Source of the DNA: JBCCFX01 sp039029515
GTDB lineage: Bacteria; Planctomycetota; Phycisphaerae; Phycisphaerales; SM1A02
DNA length: 21,651 nt
Assembly: GCA_039029515.1 (NCBI GenBank)
Contig: JBCCFX010000042.1
Location: 1 to 21,651, forward strand
Reading direction: 5' to 3'
Shown here: one piece after another, positions 1 to 7,498 of the stretch
Numbering within the stretch: position 1 is the stretch's first letter
How the letters are laid out: every line of letters starts with the position of its first letter
The notes under the pieces: model-generated
Told to the model about the DNA's origin: nothing
Database searches by the model: none
The model's input: the letters and a program-made list of their open reading frames with translations, nothing else
Program-made: the position numbers and the translations under genes

Positions 1-92
1 CGGACGCTGACGCGTTCGCCGGCAAAGGCAATGGTGCCAAGCATCAGGGCGGAGCCGACCGCCACGGCGTGGATCCATGTGAATCGCTTCAT
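1..92 (-). CDS. Secreted protein, N-terminal fragment (runs off the window)
   Basis: Only the first 30 or so codons are present. Read on the minus strand from the ATG at 92 they give a Sec-type signal peptide: start MKRFTWIH, then a hydrophobic stretch (AVAVGSALMLGTIAFA) and a likely signal peptidase I site after AFA, with the mature chain starting GERVSV. A GAGG Shine-Dalgarno-like stretch lies about 9 nt before the ATG. The gene follows the secreted ClpP-like protein on the same strand with a 63-bp gap, so the two are probably co-transcribed. The function cannot be told from this fragment. The signal peptide is clear, and the open frame reaches the window edge. Confidence 0.7.
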   Translation of the reverse strand, partial: MKRFTWIHAVAVGSALMLGTIAFAGERVSV

Positions 93-155
93 GCTGTTGA
101 ACCTCATCGAAGGAAAAGAGTCGTATTGAGCCAGTGTGCGTGTGAAGGCTGGTGA

Positions 156-1358
156 TCAGCCTCGACCACGTCCACCTCCACCGCGGCCGCCACCAAGTCC
201 GCTGCCACCTGCGCCGCCGCGGTTGCCACTGCGGAGATCACGGATGCGCTGCTTGAGACGATCGATCTCAAGTTCCAATTGGAGCGCGGACATGCCGTAT
301 TCCATCTGCATTCGGATTTCCACGGCGGGATATCGTCGCATCGCGGAGAGGATCTCTTCGAGATCGCGCTTCGCGCGGCCGAGCCACTTGACGGTTTCAT
401 CGCCCTGTGCCCAGCCCATGTGCTGCTGGAAGTCTTCGGCGAGCTTGCCGCACTTCTCGTGGGCGCGTCGCCAGTCGACCTTGTACTTTTCGATCATGTC
501 ATCGGCTTCGCCATCGACGAGGCGGTACTCGCGGTAGCCAAGAAGCAACATGAGGTCATCGAGCGTGTCGGCGGTGCCGTCGCTGATGCGGAAGTCTTCG
601 GCGGTCTTGGCGGTGAACTGCGCGGTGCGCTGATCACTGCCGTCAAAGAGGTACTCGCCATCGGCGCCAAGCGACCACTTGACGTTCCGGCCTTCCCACG
701 TCGCACTCAGGACATGCGTGGGGTTCATCATGGCGCGGCCGAGTTCGATCGGATAGCCGCCGCGTTCGAGGAAGCCGTTGCCGATGCCGACCCACGCCGC
801 GATCATCTTCGCGCGAACGTCAGGATCCTGCCAGCCGGCGGCGGCTTCGTAGATACGGCGAATGCCGAGCAGACGTGCATCGGAGTCCATGTACATATCC
901 GGCCATGACAGCGCGACGACGGAGCTGATGCCCCACGAGTCGCGAACCCACATGACCTGCGGGAATTCGCGGAGATCATCCTGGAGGGTCGTGACGATTC
1001 GCCGGTACTGCTCGAGGTCGAGCAGGGATGCCTCTTCTCGGGTACTGCGCGTGAGCATGAGGTCATCTCGGTCAGCGCATTCAAGTTCCCAGATGATGAG
1101 CGACGGATTCTGGCTCCTGATCTCTTCCACGAGTTCCTCGTCGTAGACGGTCTCATGGATGTCGGTGCCCATCTGGCCCTTCATGGGAATGACGTAGACG
1201 CCCGGGAGCGAGAGATCGTTGGGATCGCCTTCGCCGGTCGTGAATCGTCGGTTCTCCGATTCGCTGGGCTGGCTGGTCTGGGCGTCGGCGGTCCCGTTCA
1301 GGCCGACAGTCATGAGCATGGCAGCACATGTCCAGATGGCACCTGTTCGCTTCATCAT
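156..1358 (-). CDS. Secreted ClpP/NfeD-fold protein with Arg-Gly-rich tail
   Basis: About 400 residues. An N-terminal signal peptide (MMKRTGAIWTC..., likely cut after TADA near residue 26) is followed at about 53-236 by a region that resembles the ClpP/crotonase-type serine protease domain of NfeD proteins. It opens with a strand GVYVIPMKGQMG, continues with a helix and the strand LIIWELE where NfeD has its TPGG loop, and then has WGISSVVALSWPDMYM where NfeD has its SAG nucleophile turn. The TPGG oxyanion loop is absent. Ser145/146 may correspond to the nucleophile, so activity is uncertain. Residues 276-376 are charged and helical, with a probable coiled coil (LQLELEIDRLKQRIRDL). The last 24 residues are Gly/Arg-rich. 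Start: tandem ATGs at 1358 and 1355 preceded by GAGGACC; a longer open frame to 1520 has no signal peptide at its start. The family assignment is by fold pattern only. Confidence 0.75.
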   Translation of the reverse strand: MMKRTGAIWTCAAMLMTVGLNGTADAQTSQPSESENRRFTTGEGDPNDLSLPGVYVIPMKGQMGTDIHETVYDEELVEEIRSQNPSLIIWELECADRDDLMLTRSTREEASLLDLEQYRRIVTTLQDDLREFPQVMWVRDSWGISSVVALSWPDMYMDSDARLLGIRRIYEAAAGWQDPDVRAKMIAAWVGIGNGFLERGGYPIELGRAMMNPTHVLSATWEGRNVKWSLGADGEYLFDGSDQRTAQFTAKTAEDFRISDGTADTLDDLMLLLGYREYRLVDGEADDMIEKYKVDWRRAHEKCGKLAEDFQQHMGWAQGDETVKWLGRAKRDLEEILSAMRRYPAVEIRMQMEYGMSALQLELEIDRLKQRIRDLRSGNRGGAGGSGLGGGRGGGGRGRG

Positions 1359-1490
1359 GGGGATGGTCCTCAGCGTAAGCTCCGCGTGTCCGAAGTCCAT
1401 CCAACCAGACGGCCTCGGCGACGCGGCTCGAAATTCAGAATGAGCCTCGATCACGGCCCGACGAAGCCGGTCCATGACCCCTGTACTGTA

Positions 1491-1518
1491 TTCGACCCGT
1501 GTACGCCCGGAAAGTTCC
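1491..1518 (-). promoter_or_regulatory. ECF-sigma-like promoter (GGAACTT-N15-GTCGAA)
   Basis: On the minus strand the -35-like GGAACTT (1518 to 1512) and the -10-like GTCGAA (1496 to 1491) are 15 nt apart. This is close to the E. coli sigma-E type consensus GGAACTT-N15-GTCTAA. It begins 15 bp past the cca stop codon and points at the two secreted-protein genes, with a predicted leader of about 125 nt. The sequence match is direct. That an extracytoplasmic-function sigma factor uses it here is inference. Confidence 0.4.
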
Positions 1519-1532
1519 AACCGATGAATAGA

Positions 1533-2801
1533 TCAGGTGGCGGCGATGATGCGGGCCAGGGCGATGGCCCCATCACGGTCGTGGATCGAGCCTTCGAGCT
1601 GGGCGTCGTAGACGGCCTCGAGAATCCGGCCGAAGTCGGGGCCTGGAGTCATGCCGACGTCGACCAGGTCATCTCCCGTCACGAGCGGATCAGGATTCAG
1701 GCCGGTCCGGGCGAGCTCGACGACTTCCCGCCGGCGATCCACGAACTGCTGCCGCTCGACCGTCTGAAGGATGACCAACGTGTCCTGAAACGCCGGGATG
1801 GCCGCGAGTCGCTTGCGAGCCGCCACGCCGAGCGTCGACCAGTCATCGAGGACCGCGCGGTATGTCTGGAGCAACAGGCGCACCGCATCGCGTTCCGCAT
1901 TCGAGAGCATGAGCGCGCGAGTCCACTGGGCGACGATGCTCTGGATGTCGAGTCGTCGCACGAGATCGACTTCATCCTCAAAATCCGTGGCGTGTCGATC
2001 GAGGATCCACGCCACGAGTGCGGTGGCGTACTCGATGTCATCAGGCAAACGGCCGAGGCGCGTCGGTGCCACCGTCAGGTTCTCTTCGTGCAACACGACG
2101 GCGTCGAGTCCGAGGTACTGCAGTTCCCACGCCGCGACTGCTCGATTGGAATCGAGCATCATCATGCGCAGTTCCTGACCGATACGTTCCCGGCTCACGC
2201 CATCGAGTGACAATCGGCCGGCGCGAATGGCATCGGCAGTGTCGGCGTCCAGCGAAAATGAGAAGCGAGCGGCGAAACGAACCGCGCGCAGCATGCGCAG
2301 GTGATCTTCTCGAAAACGCATGTGCGCATTGCCAATCGCGCGAATGGTGCGTGCTTCGAGGTCATCACGACCACCGACGTAGTCAATCACCTGATCGGTG
2401 AGCGGATCCTCGAACAGACCATTGATGGTGAAGTCGCGACGTGCGGCATCTTCTTCCGCACTGGAGAATGTGATGTTCTCCGGCCGGCGACCATCGCAGT
2501 AGATGCCATCTGTTCGGAACGATGCGACTTCGATGATGTGACCGTTCTCGCGCACAAGCATGACGCCAAACGCTTCGCCGACGTTATGCACGTTCCGAAA
2601 GAGTTGGCGGACGTCCTCGGGGCGTGCGCTGGTCGCGACGTCGTAATCCTTGGGTGCATTTCCCATCAGACGATCGCGCACACAACCGCCCGCGAAGTAC
2701 GCGGTATGACCGGCATCGTTCAGGGTCTGCACAACACGGACCGCAGTGTCACGAGGCGCGGGTTGCGTATTCGTTGGGTTGTGAAGCGCGTCGTCGGCCA
2801 T
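1533..2801 (-). CDS. cca: CCA tRNA nucleotidyltransferase / poly(A) polymerase family protein
   Basis: A class II nucleotidyltransferase of about 422 residues that adds CCA (or A residues) to RNA 3' ends in the cytoplasm. Visible from the ATG at 2801: GGCVRD at 38-43, the metal-binding DYD at 52-54 within KDYDVAT, RRDFTIN at 121-127, and FREDHLRMLRAVRF at 163-176, which binds the template and ribose. The C-terminal part has the family's LVTGDDLVDVGMTPGP and EAVYDAQLEG segments. No HD phosphohydrolase domain is seen. The frame also allows a TTG start at 2834, only 13 bp from the rsmD stop. I prefer the ATG because the extra 11 residues are not family-like and neither site has a strong Shine-Dalgarno. 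It sits directly behind rsmD, probably in one transcript. Sequence alone cannot separate CCA-adding from poly(A) activity. Confidence 0.9.
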   Translation of the reverse strand: MADDALHNPTNTQPAPRDTAVRVVQTLNDAGHTAYFAGGCVRDRLMGNAPKDYDVATSARPEDVRQLFRNVHNVGEAFGVMLVRENGHIIEVASFRTDGIYCDGRRPENITFSSAEEDAARRDFTINGLFEDPLTDQVIDYVGGRDDLEARTIRAIGNAHMRFREDHLRMLRAVRFAARFSFSLDADTADAIRAGRLSLDGVSRERIGQELRMMMLDSNRAVAAWELQYLGLDAVVLHEENLTVAPTRLGRLPDDIEYATALVAWILDRHATDFEDEVDLVRRLDIQSIVAQWTRALMLSNAERDAVRLLLQTYRAVLDDWSTLGVAARKRLAAIPAFQDTLVILQTVERQQFVDRRREVVELARTGLNPDPLVTGDDLVDVGMTPGPDFGRILEAVYDAQLEGSIHDRDGAIALARIIAAT

Positions 2802-2846
2802 ACGTCCGTGGTCTTCCCCCCCGTTTGCATTCAAGCCGGCGCGGGT

Positions 2847-3479
2847 TCACGTCGACTCTGAAGGCGATGTCTCATCTGAGTCTATGTCGGCCGTTTGAGA
2901 GGCGGACGGTTGATAAAGCAGGACTCGCATCCCCCGCCGGCCGTACGTGTGGATTTCCGGGCCATCGAAGCCCTCGATTCGGTGCGAGACTTCCTCCGGA
3001 TCGACGTCTGATCGGAGGACGAGGAAGCTCTCCGCCTTCATGAGATCCCGGCATCGCGCGAGTTGCTCAAGGACGCTCGCCCGGGATTCCGCTTTCCGCA
3101 TGAGCGGATACGGCGGGTCAGCGAAGACGATGTCGAGCGGACGCGGCGCGCGAGCAAGACATGTGGGACCAAGCGCATCAGCTCGCATGGCGATGGCGCG
3201 ACCACCGCACTCGAGCGACGCGATGTTCTGCTCGAGCAATGCGAACGTCTTCGGATGTTGCTCCACCAGAAGCACCGAGGCGGCACCGACGCTGACAGCT
3301 TCGAGCCCCATTGTGCCGACGCCGGCAAAGAGGTCGAGCACGTGCGCATCATCAAACCACCCGCGCAGCATATTGAACACGGACTCCTTGGCCCGGCTGG
3401 CGAAGGGTCGAGTCACGGATTCATCCGGGGGCGAAGCGAGTTGTCGGGAGCGGAATTCACCGCCGAGAATACGCAGCAT
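2847..3479 (-). CDS. rsmD: 16S rRNA (guanine-N2)-methyltransferase RsmD
   Basis: About 210 residues. RsmD uses S-adenosylmethionine to methylate G966 of 16S rRNA during small-subunit assembly. The start MLRILGGEFRSRQL matches the family's usual opening (a short strand, then GGEFRGR-like). Motif I DLFAGVGTMG (49-58) binds the cofactor, and motif IV DPPYP (121-125) is the catalytic N-methyltransferase signature. The conserved TRPFASRAKESVFNML helix lies between start and motif I. I chose the ATG at 3479; a TTG two codons earlier is also open. A short acidic, Ser-rich tail (about 20 residues, DIDSDETSPSEST) extends beyond the domain. The gene diverges from the alpha/beta hydrolase across 76 bp and leads into cca. 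Confidence 0.93.
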   Translation of the reverse strand: MLRILGGEFRSRQLASPPDESVTRPFASRAKESVFNMLRGWFDDAHVLDLFAGVGTMGLEAVSVGAASVLLVEQHPKTFALLEQNIASLECGGRAIAMRADALGPTCLARAPRPLDIVFADPPYPLMRKAESRASVLEQLARCRDLMKAESFLVLRSDVDPEEVSHRIEGFDGPEIHTYGRRGMRVLLYQPSASQTADIDSDETSPSEST

Positions 3480-3541
3480 GATCAAAGCAGAATCCTCGGC
3501 CTGAGCGGTCGCGTCAACCAGCGAGGTTCTGAGTGCGGTCC

Positions 3542-3547
3542 TATCAT
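3542..3547 (+). promoter_or_regulatory. Putative -10 element, leaderless start of the alpha/beta hydrolase
   Basis: TATCAT lies 8 nt before the ATG at 3556, so transcription would begin at or next to the start codon. No Shine-Dalgarno sequence precedes the ATG. No convincing -35 is seen. It is one of four such arrangements in this window. Confidence 0.4.
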
Positions 3548-3555
3548 GCCGACCG

Positions 3556-4374
3556 ATGCAGCCACCGACGATCGATCAATACGGACCTCTCCCTTCTGCC
3601 CTGGCGGCCAATGCGCGATGGGAGCGCCTGGTGGGCGGGACCGTGCCGGTGCTGATGGTGCACCCCGACTGGGATGCTGGCACGCCGGCGCCGACGATGA
3701 TCTGGATGCACGGCCGGACGGTGCAGAAAGAAATTGATCCGGGCCGCTATCTGCGTTGGATGCGCGCGGGCGTGGCGGTATGTGCGATCGATCTGCCTGG
3801 TCATGGCGAGCGCTTTGACGCGGACCTTCAGGATCCGGATCGAACGTTTGACGTCGTGCTGGGAATGATCAACGAGATCGATGCAATCGCTGATGATCTT
3901 AGACACTGGTCGGAATTCGACGCCGACTGTATGGGCATCGGTGGCATGTCCGCCGGCGGGATGGCGACGTTGTCGCGTCTGTGTTCGCCGCACACGTTTA
4001 CGTGTACATCCGTGGAAGCCACGACAGGGAGTTGGGATCATCAGCGTCGCCGTCGAATGTTCCGCGATCGACATGACACGGAGATCGAGACGCACAATCC
4101 GCTGACGCGACTCGACGGCTGGCGAGAGATCCCGATGCAGGCATTCCACTCCCGCCTCGATGAATGGGTCGGATTCGACGGACAGGAAGTCTTCATCAAT
4201 GCGCTGCGAGCGCAGTATGACGACCCGAATCAGATTGAGCTGGTGGTGTATGACGAGACCGGTGCGCCGTATGAGCACGCAGGATTCGGGCGGATGGCTG
4301 CGGATGCCAAGGACCGGCAGCGCGACTTCCTCGTGCGGACGCTTTGTCGAGAAACTCCGTCCACCACCGCCTGA
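3556..4374 (+). CDS. Alpha/beta hydrolase (prolyl-oligopeptidase / dienelactone-hydrolase-like)
   Basis: 272 residues, no signal peptide, probably cytoplasmic. The alpha/beta-hydrolase layout is visible: the strand TMIWMHG with the oxyanion-hole HG at 52-53, a strand-turn CAIDLPGHGER (about 76-86), the nucleophile elbow GGMSAGG with Ser132, an acid at about Asp202 in SRLDEWVGFDG, and His241 in YEHAGFGR. A complete Ser-Asp-His triad therefore seems present. Such enzymes hydrolyse esters or peptides; the substrate cannot be inferred. The ATG at 3556 is the start: it lacks a Shine-Dalgarno but has a -10-like TATCAT just upstream. It is followed after 47 bp by the histidine kinase, which has its own ribosome-binding site. 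Confidence 0.88.
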   Translation: MQPPTIDQYGPLPSALAANARWERLVGGTVPVLMVHPDWDAGTPAPTMIWMHGRTVQKEIDPGRYLRWMRAGVAVCAIDLPGHGERFDADLQDPDRTFDVVLGMINEIDAIADDLRHWSEFDADCMGIGGMSAGGMATLSRLCSPHTFTCTSVEATTGSWDHQRRRRMFRDRHDTEIETHNPLTRLDGWREIPMQAFHSRLDEWVGFDGQEVFINALRAQYDDPNQIELVVYDETGAPYEHAGFGRMAADAKDRQRDFLVRTLCRETPSTTA

Positions 4375-4421
4375 GCACGGTATGCTGCGTATGGAGCGTT
4401 CCTGATCCGGAAGGACGGCCA

Positions 4422-6239
4422 ATGTCACGGCCTGCTTCTCCATCTCGCGCCTCGTTCATCGCATTGATCATCCTGATCGTGGTTTTCATCGGTGCGGCTG
4501 TTGTCGCGGACATCGCGCGTTGGGGCGACGACCGATTCCCGCTCTACATCCTCACCATCATCATTGCGGCGATTGTCGGCGCGCTGTTGCCGCGTCATCT
4601 GTGGCGTCAAGACTCGAGTGGAGAGCCACACACCGCATCGTCCGAAATGAAGGAAGATGCCTCTGACGAGGACTCGCATTACGAGATCATTCGTAAACAC
4701 AGCGCGGATATGGATGCGCGCAAGCAACTGCGATCGGCCCACGAATCAGTGGCCACTGCGACGTCTGATCTCTCCAAAGACCTGAGCTTTCGACTGAATG
4801 CCGCAGGCATGTTCGTCGAGGTCTACGGTGATCATCGTGAGGACCTCTTCAACGCCGCAACGTCCGTCATCGGTCGGGATATCGATTCGGTGTTTCCCAC
4901 TGTTCTCGCGGAACGCATGCGCGCGGCGATGGAGCACATTGCCGCCACCGGCGATGCGGCGACCACGGAATACAAGTTGCGCGTCGACGGTTCCACGCGC
5001 CAGTTTGAAGCTCGCCTCGCCCCGATGCCTGATGGCGATGTGTTCGTCGTTGCTCGCGACGTCACGCTCGCGCGGTCTGCACTTGCGGCCGCACGAAGTG
5101 AAGCTCGCGATGCGCGAGATTTCGTTCGCGATATCACCAATACGATCCCGGGCGTGGTCTATCGGTACCGCCGAACGCCTGCAGGCGAGCAGTCCTTCGA
5201 GTTCATCAGCGACGGTTCGGTTGCCTTGTTTGGATTTACGCCGGAACAACTTGTCGAGGAATTTCATCTCGTCTGGGATCTGCTGCTGCCTGAGGATGCA
5301 GAGTTGGTGTCGCGGACGACGCAGGAGTCCGCCGCGACGATGCAGCCGTGGGCTGAGGACATGCGGATGAAGGTCGGCGATGAAGTTCGCTGGATTCGTG
5401 GCCGCTCCGTGCCGCATGCGACGGAGTCGGATGGGACGGTGATCTGGGACGGCATCATGATGGACGTCACGGATGAAAAGCGATGGGAACGCCAGTTGCG
5501 CGAACTGGAACTTGAACTGGCACATTCAGCTCGTCTGAACACCGCAGGCGAGATGATGGCCGTTCTCGCGCACGAACTGAACCAGCCACTCGGTGCAATC
5601 TCATACCTCGCCCAGACGTGCGAGAACCTTGCCGATGGACTTGACGATGAGTCCGGCGAGTTGCGCGATTCTCTCCGTCGTCTGAACGAACAGATTGAAC
5701 GTGCCGCGAATATCGTTCGACGTGTGCGCGGCTTCGTCGGTCGTCAGGCCACGTATCCGACAAGTCTCTCGCTGACTGAGCTGATCGATCAGACGCTGGA
5801 GCTCATGGAACCGGAGATTCGCCGGCGAGACATCACAGTGCAGACGCGGCAGATTGGCGAGATTCCGCCCGTGTTCTCCGATCGGATTCAGCTTCAGCAG
5901 GTGCTGGTGAACCTGATTCAGAATGCCATCGAAGCGATCGGGCGCGGCCAGGACGGCGATGGCCGGACGGTGACGGTCACAACCACGGAACTCGATGGCT
6001 GCGTGGATCTGTCGGTCGAGGACACCGGCCCGGGGATCGACCCGATTGAATTTGAACACATCTTCGAGCCGTTCCACAGTTCCAAAGATCAAGGCATGGG
6101 CCTCGGTCTTGCCGTGAGCCAGCGGCTCATTCACGGCATGGGTGGCGAGCTTCGAGCCGAAGCGGGACGAACTACGGGTGCCGTGTTCCATTGCACGATT
6201 CCGGTCGCGATGCCGGCGGTCCAGGCGGAAGGTGTGTAA
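4422..6239 (+). CDS. Membrane-bound PAS-PAS sensor histidine kinase
   Basis: 605 residues from the ATG at 4422, which has a good Shine-Dalgarno (GGAAGGA, about 8 nt upstream); an open extension to 4344 overlaps the upstream gene and is unlikely to be used. Two transmembrane helices (about 11-30 and 40-57) are joined by a loop of only about 10 residues, so there is no real extracytoplasmic sensor domain. Two PAS-like domains follow (about 119-219 and 231-354). The HisKA helix has the phospho-acceptor His384 in LAHELNQPLGAIS. The HATPase domain (about 486-594) has the N-box NLIQNAIEAI, G1 DTGPGID, the F-box IFEPFHSSK and G2 GMGLGLAVS. The pattern resembles FixL/DctB-type kinases. No receiver domain is fused and no response regulator is nearby, so the partner is encoded elsewhere. 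Confidence 0.93.
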   Translation: MSRPASPSRASFIALIILIVVFIGAAVVADIARWGDDRFPLYILTIIIAAIVGALLPRHLWRQDSSGEPHTASSEMKEDASDEDSHYEIIRKHSADMDARKQLRSAHESVATATSDLSKDLSFRLNAAGMFVEVYGDHREDLFNAATSVIGRDIDSVFPTVLAERMRAAMEHIAATGDAATTEYKLRVDGSTRQFEARLAPMPDGDVFVVARDVTLARSALAAARSEARDARDFVRDITNTIPGVVYRYRRTPAGEQSFEFISDGSVALFGFTPEQLVEEFHLVWDLLLPEDAELVSRTTQESAATMQPWAEDMRMKVGDEVRWIRGRSVPHATESDGTVIWDGIMMDVTDEKRWERQLRELELELAHSARLNTAGEMMAVLAHELNQPLGAISYLAQTCENLADGLDDESGELRDSLRRLNEQIERAANIVRRVRGFVGRQATYPTSLSLTELIDQTLELMEPEIRRRDITVQTRQIGEIPPVFSDRIQLQQVLVNLIQNAIEAIGRGQDGDGRTVTVTTTELDGCVDLSVEDTGPGIDPIEFEHIFEPFHSSKDQGMGLGLAVSQRLIHGMGGELRAEAGRTTGAVFHCTIPVAMPAVQAEGV

Positions 6240-6274
6240 ACGTGCGCCGCCTCGATTCGATGCCGTGATCGACC

Positions 6275-6280
6275 TATCCT
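6275..6280 (+). promoter_or_regulatory. Putative -10 element, leaderless start of trpB
   Basis: TATCCT lies 6 nt before the trpB ATG (6287), and no Shine-Dalgarno is present. A weak -35-like TCGATT (6252-6257) sits 17 bp upstream. It suggests trpB is transcribed from its own promoter and not only by read-through from the kinase gene. Confidence 0.4.
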
Positions 6281-6286
6281 GAATAC

Positions 6287-7489
6287 ATGACCACGCTTTC
6301 ACATGCACCCGATCAACATGGACACTTTGGCGAATTCGGCGGACGCTATGTTCCCGAGACGCTGATGGTCGCGCTTGAGCAACTTGAACAGTCCTACGCG
6401 GAAGCGAGGATTGATCCGGCGTTTCAAGCAGAACTCCGAGAGCTTCAGCGCACGTTCATTGGCCGACCGACGAGCTTTCACCGCGCGGATCGCTTGACCG
6501 AACACGCGGGCGGTGCACAGATCTATCTCAAAAGAGAGGATCTCGCGCATACCGGCGCACACAAGATCAATAACACGATCGGCCAGGCCCTGCTGACGAA
6601 GCGCATGGGTAAACAGCGCGTGATTGCGGAAACCGGCGCCGGCCAGCATGGTGTAGCGACCGCCACCGCGTGCGCTCGATTCGGGCTCACGTGCGAGGTG
6701 TACATGGGCGCTGAGGATGTTCGGCGTCAGAATCTCAATGTGTTCCGCATGAAGTTGCTCGGCGCCCAGGTGAATGTCGTCGAGAGCGGATCTCGAACGC
6801 TGAAGGACGCGACCAACGAAGCGATGCGCGACTGGATGGGTTCAGTTGAGAGCACGCACTACATTCTCGGATCAGTCGTTGGTCCGCATCCCTTCCCAAA
6901 GATCGTGCGCGATTTCCAGGCCGTCATCGGAACAGAGACTCGAGCCTCTTGCCTTGAAGATTGCGGCCGACTGCCCGACGTTGTGATCGCGTGTGTCGGT
7001 GGAGGATCCAATGCTGCGGGCATGTTCTATCCGTTCGTCGACGATGCCGATGTCCGGTTGATCGGCATCGAAGCCGGCGGTCGAACAGACCGCGTCGGTG
7101 ACCACGCCGCCCCGCTGTCGCACGGCACACCAGGCGTATTGCATGGCTCGATGAGCTATGTGCTGCAAGATGATTTCGGCCAGACCGCGCCCGTGCATTC
7201 GTGTTCGGCAGGACTGGATTATCCGGGCGTCGGCCCGGAACATGCCTATTGGAAAGACACCGAGCGTGTGACGTATGACACCGTGACGGACAACGATGCT
7301 CTCGATGCATTTTGCCTGATGTCCGAGTTGGAAGGCATCATCCCGGCACTGGAGACGGCACATGCGATCGCGGGTGCCATCCAGTGTGCATCAACCATGC
7401 CGCGCGATGCGATCGTCGTGATCAACGTGTCGGGTCGCGGCGACAAGGATGTGCAGGAAGCCGCCCGATTACTCGAAGCGCGACGTTGA
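6287..7489 (+). CDS. trpB: Tryptophan synthase beta subunit
   Basis: 400 residues, full length for TrpB. This PLP enzyme joins indole and L-serine to make L-tryptophan, normally in a complex with TrpA that channels indole. Visible signatures: FGEFGGRYVPETL near the N-terminus, the PLP lysine Lys93 in HTGAHKINN, Glu115 in AETGAGQHG, the phosphate-binding GGGSNA at 238-243, and PGVLHGSMSYVLQD and GLDYPGVGPEH further on. It is the classical TrpB1 type and looks fully functional. No trpA or other trp gene is in the window, so the pathway is split in this genome. Nine bp after its stop is the stop of the convergent amidase gene. Confidence 0.97.
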   Translation: MTTLSHAPDQHGHFGEFGGRYVPETLMVALEQLEQSYAEARIDPAFQAELRELQRTFIGRPTSFHRADRLTEHAGGAQIYLKREDLAHTGAHKINNTIGQALLTKRMGKQRVIAETGAGQHGVATATACARFGLTCEVYMGAEDVRRQNLNVFRMKLLGAQVNVVESGSRTLKDATNEAMRDWMGSVESTHYILGSVVGPHPFPKIVRDFQAVIGTETRASCLEDCGRLPDVVIACVGGGSNAAGMFYPFVDDADVRLIGIEAGGRTDRVGDHAAPLSHGTPGVLHGSMSYVLQDDFGQTAPVHSCSAGLDYPGVGPEHAYWKDTERVTYDTVTDNDALDAFCLMSELEGIIPALETAHAIAGAIQCASTMPRDAIVVINVSGRGDKDVQEAARLLEARR

Positions 7490-7498
7490 ACCTCGTCG

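Noticed and set aside
118..127. Minus-strand AATACGACTC resembles the core of a T7 promoter.
   Set aside because: Only ten bases match, the flanking positions differ, and there is no phage context; coincidence.
279..908. Long plus-strand open frame opposite the ClpP-like gene, and similar frames opposite cca, the S41 peptidase and valS.
   Set aside because: They mirror real genes in GC-rich DNA, lack start signals and show no recognisable protein features.
4344..4421. N-terminal extension of the histidine kinase overlapping the hydrolase gene.
   Set aside because: The ATG at 4422 has a strong Shine-Dalgarno and directly precedes the first membrane helix; the extension is not kinase-like.
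7481..7498. CGACG/CGTCG hairpin at the trpB-amidase convergent junction as a terminator.
   Set aside because: Only five base pairs with an 8-nt loop and no T-run; too weak to call.
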